Shown here in pieces: positions 6,158 through 7,150 of a stretch of 7,150 nucleotides of DNA. Below the pieces are notes generated by a model. It ran no database searches. It had not been told where the DNA came from and saw only the letters and a program-made list of their open reading frames with translations. The DNA is taken from NCBI GenBank assembly GCA_020854975.1, contig JAHKLQ010000134.1:1-7150 (forward strand), in the 5' to 3' direction. Each line of letters starts with the position of its first letter. Within the stretch, counting starts at the first letter, position 1. Source of the stretch: Methanobacterium sp. GTDB lineage: Archaea > Methanobacteriota > Methanobacteria > Methanobacteriales > Methanobacteriaceae. The translations under genes were made by a program, and so were the position numbers.

Positions 6158-6721
6158 TCACTTTATTAAAGTTTCATCTGGTCGGCGGATAGCTATTCCA
6201 GTGATCTTTCCTATTTCTTCTATGTGAATCACCCAATCTGTGTTTTTATCATCATAATTAACATTTAATTTATCACTAATTTCAGTGGATATTTGATTAA
6301 CCACTTCATTAGATGGTTCTAAATATCTTTTACTTCGATTAATACACTGAACTGTAAAAGACCCTTTTGGAACCATATTTGTGGCAGCAAATTCTAATAT
6401 AGATTCTCTAATATTATCCATAGTAGAAGGTACTACTGTATCTACAGGTATCACTTTTTCAATGACTTCTGTGGGAGTTTTTGCAAATTGTTCCACCAGT
6501 TTAACAGGATCACCTGTGTTCAACTCCAGAGTAACCACATCATCGAACTCAGATTCTTTAATATAAAATCTTTTATTCTCTAAGGCAACTCCAATTTCTT
6601 CGATACCTTTAACCTCTTCTTCGCTCCCATCATTACCTTCTTTAAAAGATATCAACAAGTCAAAACTATCAATTTCTGGTTCGGTATTCAAATCTTTTTC
6701 AATCACATATTTTTCAATCAT
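6158..6721 (-). CDS. THUMP-domain RNA-binding protein (COG1818-like)
   Basis: The 187-residue soluble protein has an acidic, poorly recognised N-terminal half (1-85) and a THUMP-like C-terminal half (about 86-180). The THUMP signature seen is KGSFTVQC with R129 and K131 (119-131), then EVVNQISTEISDKL (139-152), NVNYDDKNTDWVIHIEEIG (153-171) and ITGIAIRRPDE (173-183). THUMP domains bind structured RNA, especially tRNA, and usually deliver a modification enzyme. Here no methylase, deaminase or thiolase domain is attached, as in Tan1/THUMPD1-like adaptors, so partnership with a tRNA-modifying enzyme is an inference. ATG at 6721 follows AGGAGG (6732-6737), a strong ribosome binding site that lies partly inside a palindrome. 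The gene is divergent from the pilin-like gene and ends at a clear oligo-T terminator, so it looks monocistronic. Confidence 0.82.
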   Translation of the reverse strand: MIEKYVIEKDLNTEPEIDSFDLLISFKEGNDGSEEEVKGIEEIGVALENKRFYIKESEFDDVVTLELNTGDPVKLVEQFAKTPTEVIEKVIPVDTVVPSTMDNIRESILEFAATNMVPKGSFTVQCINRSKRYLEPSNEVVNQISTEISDKLNVNYDDKNTDWVIHIEEIGKITGIAIRRPDETLIK

Positions 6722-6794
6722 ACATTTACCCCCTCCTAATATTTAGGATAAATTTACAGATAAGTATTAATAATTGTATTAAGTTATTAAACTT
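6722..6794. promoter_or_regulatory. Divergent promoter region between THUMP and pilin-like genes
   Basis: The 73-bp AT-rich region must hold both promoters. On the plus strand, AAGTATTAATAATTG (6762-6776) is a weak TATA-like box centred about 26 nt before the ATG at 6795, fitting a leaderless transcript. On the minus strand, no canonical TATA box is clear. A 15-bp palindrome (6734-6748) lies over the THUMP ribosome binding site. Confidence 0.4.
6734..6748. repeat. Palindrome TCCTAA-TAT-TTAGGA over the THUMP ribosome binding site
   Basis: Six-base perfect arms surround TAT. Its left arm overlaps the minus-strand AGGAGG (6732-6737). Its right part, TATTTAGGA, is identical to the core of the 11-bp array at 5944-6093, beyond the other end of the same gene. 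Confidence 0.6.
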
Positions 6795-7150
6795 ATGGGT
6801 TCTTATATTACTACTGATCAGTGTGCCTCATTAAACCTGGATTTCATGATATCCATACTATTCCTTCTCCTTATCCTGGGCAGTATTGCCAGTGTAGCAG
6901 AAGGAAGAATGAAAACAGTCCAACAGGGAGAAGAAGCAGCTGAAGCACGTTTATTATCTGAAGAAATTGCTCAAGCAATAGAAGAAACATATCTAAGGGG
7001 TGAAGGTCATGAAATAACACTTAAAACCCCGACCAAATTGAAAGGGTCTGATTACATAGTTCAGGTCAATCAATCTGGTGTTTTGGTAAGAGTAAAAGGC
7101 CGGTGTGGTTATTCATTTTCATATTCCAAACAAGTCTCCAATTTGGATGG
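6795..7150 (+). CDS. Pilin-like single-helix membrane protein, N-terminal part (runs off window)
   Basis: ATG at 6795 opens a frame of 118 codons with no stop before the window end. The protein starts with a short polar segment, DQCASLNLD (8-16), followed by one long hydrophobic helix (about 17-35), a charged helix rich in Glu and Ala (36-66), then probable beta strands (EITLKTP, DYIVQVNQSGVLVRVKG). This order, with D16 at the start of the hydrophobic run, resembles archaeal type IV pilin-like or TadE-like proteins; the class III Q-x-S-x-E motif is only loosely matched, so cleavage is uncertain. It would sit in the membrane with its C-terminal domain outside. No ribosome binding site precedes the ATG and an in-frame stop lies at 6780-6782, so this is the only sensible start, probably on a leaderless mRNA. 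It is divergent from the THUMP gene. Confidence 0.7.
   Translation, partial: MGSYITTDQCASLNLDFMISILFLLLILGSIASVAEGRMKTVQQGEEAAEARLLSEEIAQAIEETYLRGEGHEITLKTPTKLKGSDYIVQVNQSGVLVRVKGRCGYSFSYSKQVSNLD

Overview
The window most likely comes from a methanogenic archaeon of the Methanobacteriales, probably a mesophilic Methanobacterium-like species. The evidence is a TIGR00304/DUF131-type small membrane protein, a stand-alone THUMP protein of the archaeal COG1818 type, archaeal Shine-Dalgarno sequences (GAGGT, GTGAT, AGGAGG), TATA-like A/T boxes, oligo-T stops instead of hairpin terminators, and very AT-rich spacers between moderately AT-rich genes. The genus is an inference from remembered family resemblance; no search was run.

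Left part (1-4673, all minus strand): a surface-glycan or protein-glycosylation cluster. It holds the first 24 codons of a GT4 glycosyltransferase cut by the window edge, a complete GT4 glycosyltransferase, a GT2 dolichol-phosphate-sugar synthase-like enzyme with four C-terminal membrane helices, and a roughly twelve-helix GT-C-like membrane protein with an extracytoplasmic tail. Together they would load sugars onto a lipid carrier (GT2), extend glycans from nucleotide sugars in the cytoplasm (GT4 pair), and possibly use the lipid-linked sugars outside the membrane (GT-C). Spacers of about 100-340 bp suggest that most genes are transcribed separately.

Middle part (4837-6721, minus strand): three genes that look unrelated to glycans, namely the TIGR00304 membrane protein, an unrecognised 166-residue protein with a possible winged-helix C-terminus, and the THUMP RNA-binding protein. 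The right edge (6795-7150, plus strand) carries the start of a divergent pilin-like single-helix protein, apparently made from a leaderless mRNA.

The least ordinary feature is the non-coding DNA. Most larger spacers, and one gene start, carry their own short direct or tandem repeats of different sequence. The most striking is a block of about 14 degenerate 11-bp units (GTATYTAGGAA, 5944-6093) between the THUMP gene and the unknown gene. Its core TATTTAGGA reappears in a 15-bp palindrome at the THUMP gene's ribosome binding site. I see no rRNA, tRNA, CRISPR, insertion sequence, phage gene or defence system, and nothing that clearly amounts to a new biological system.
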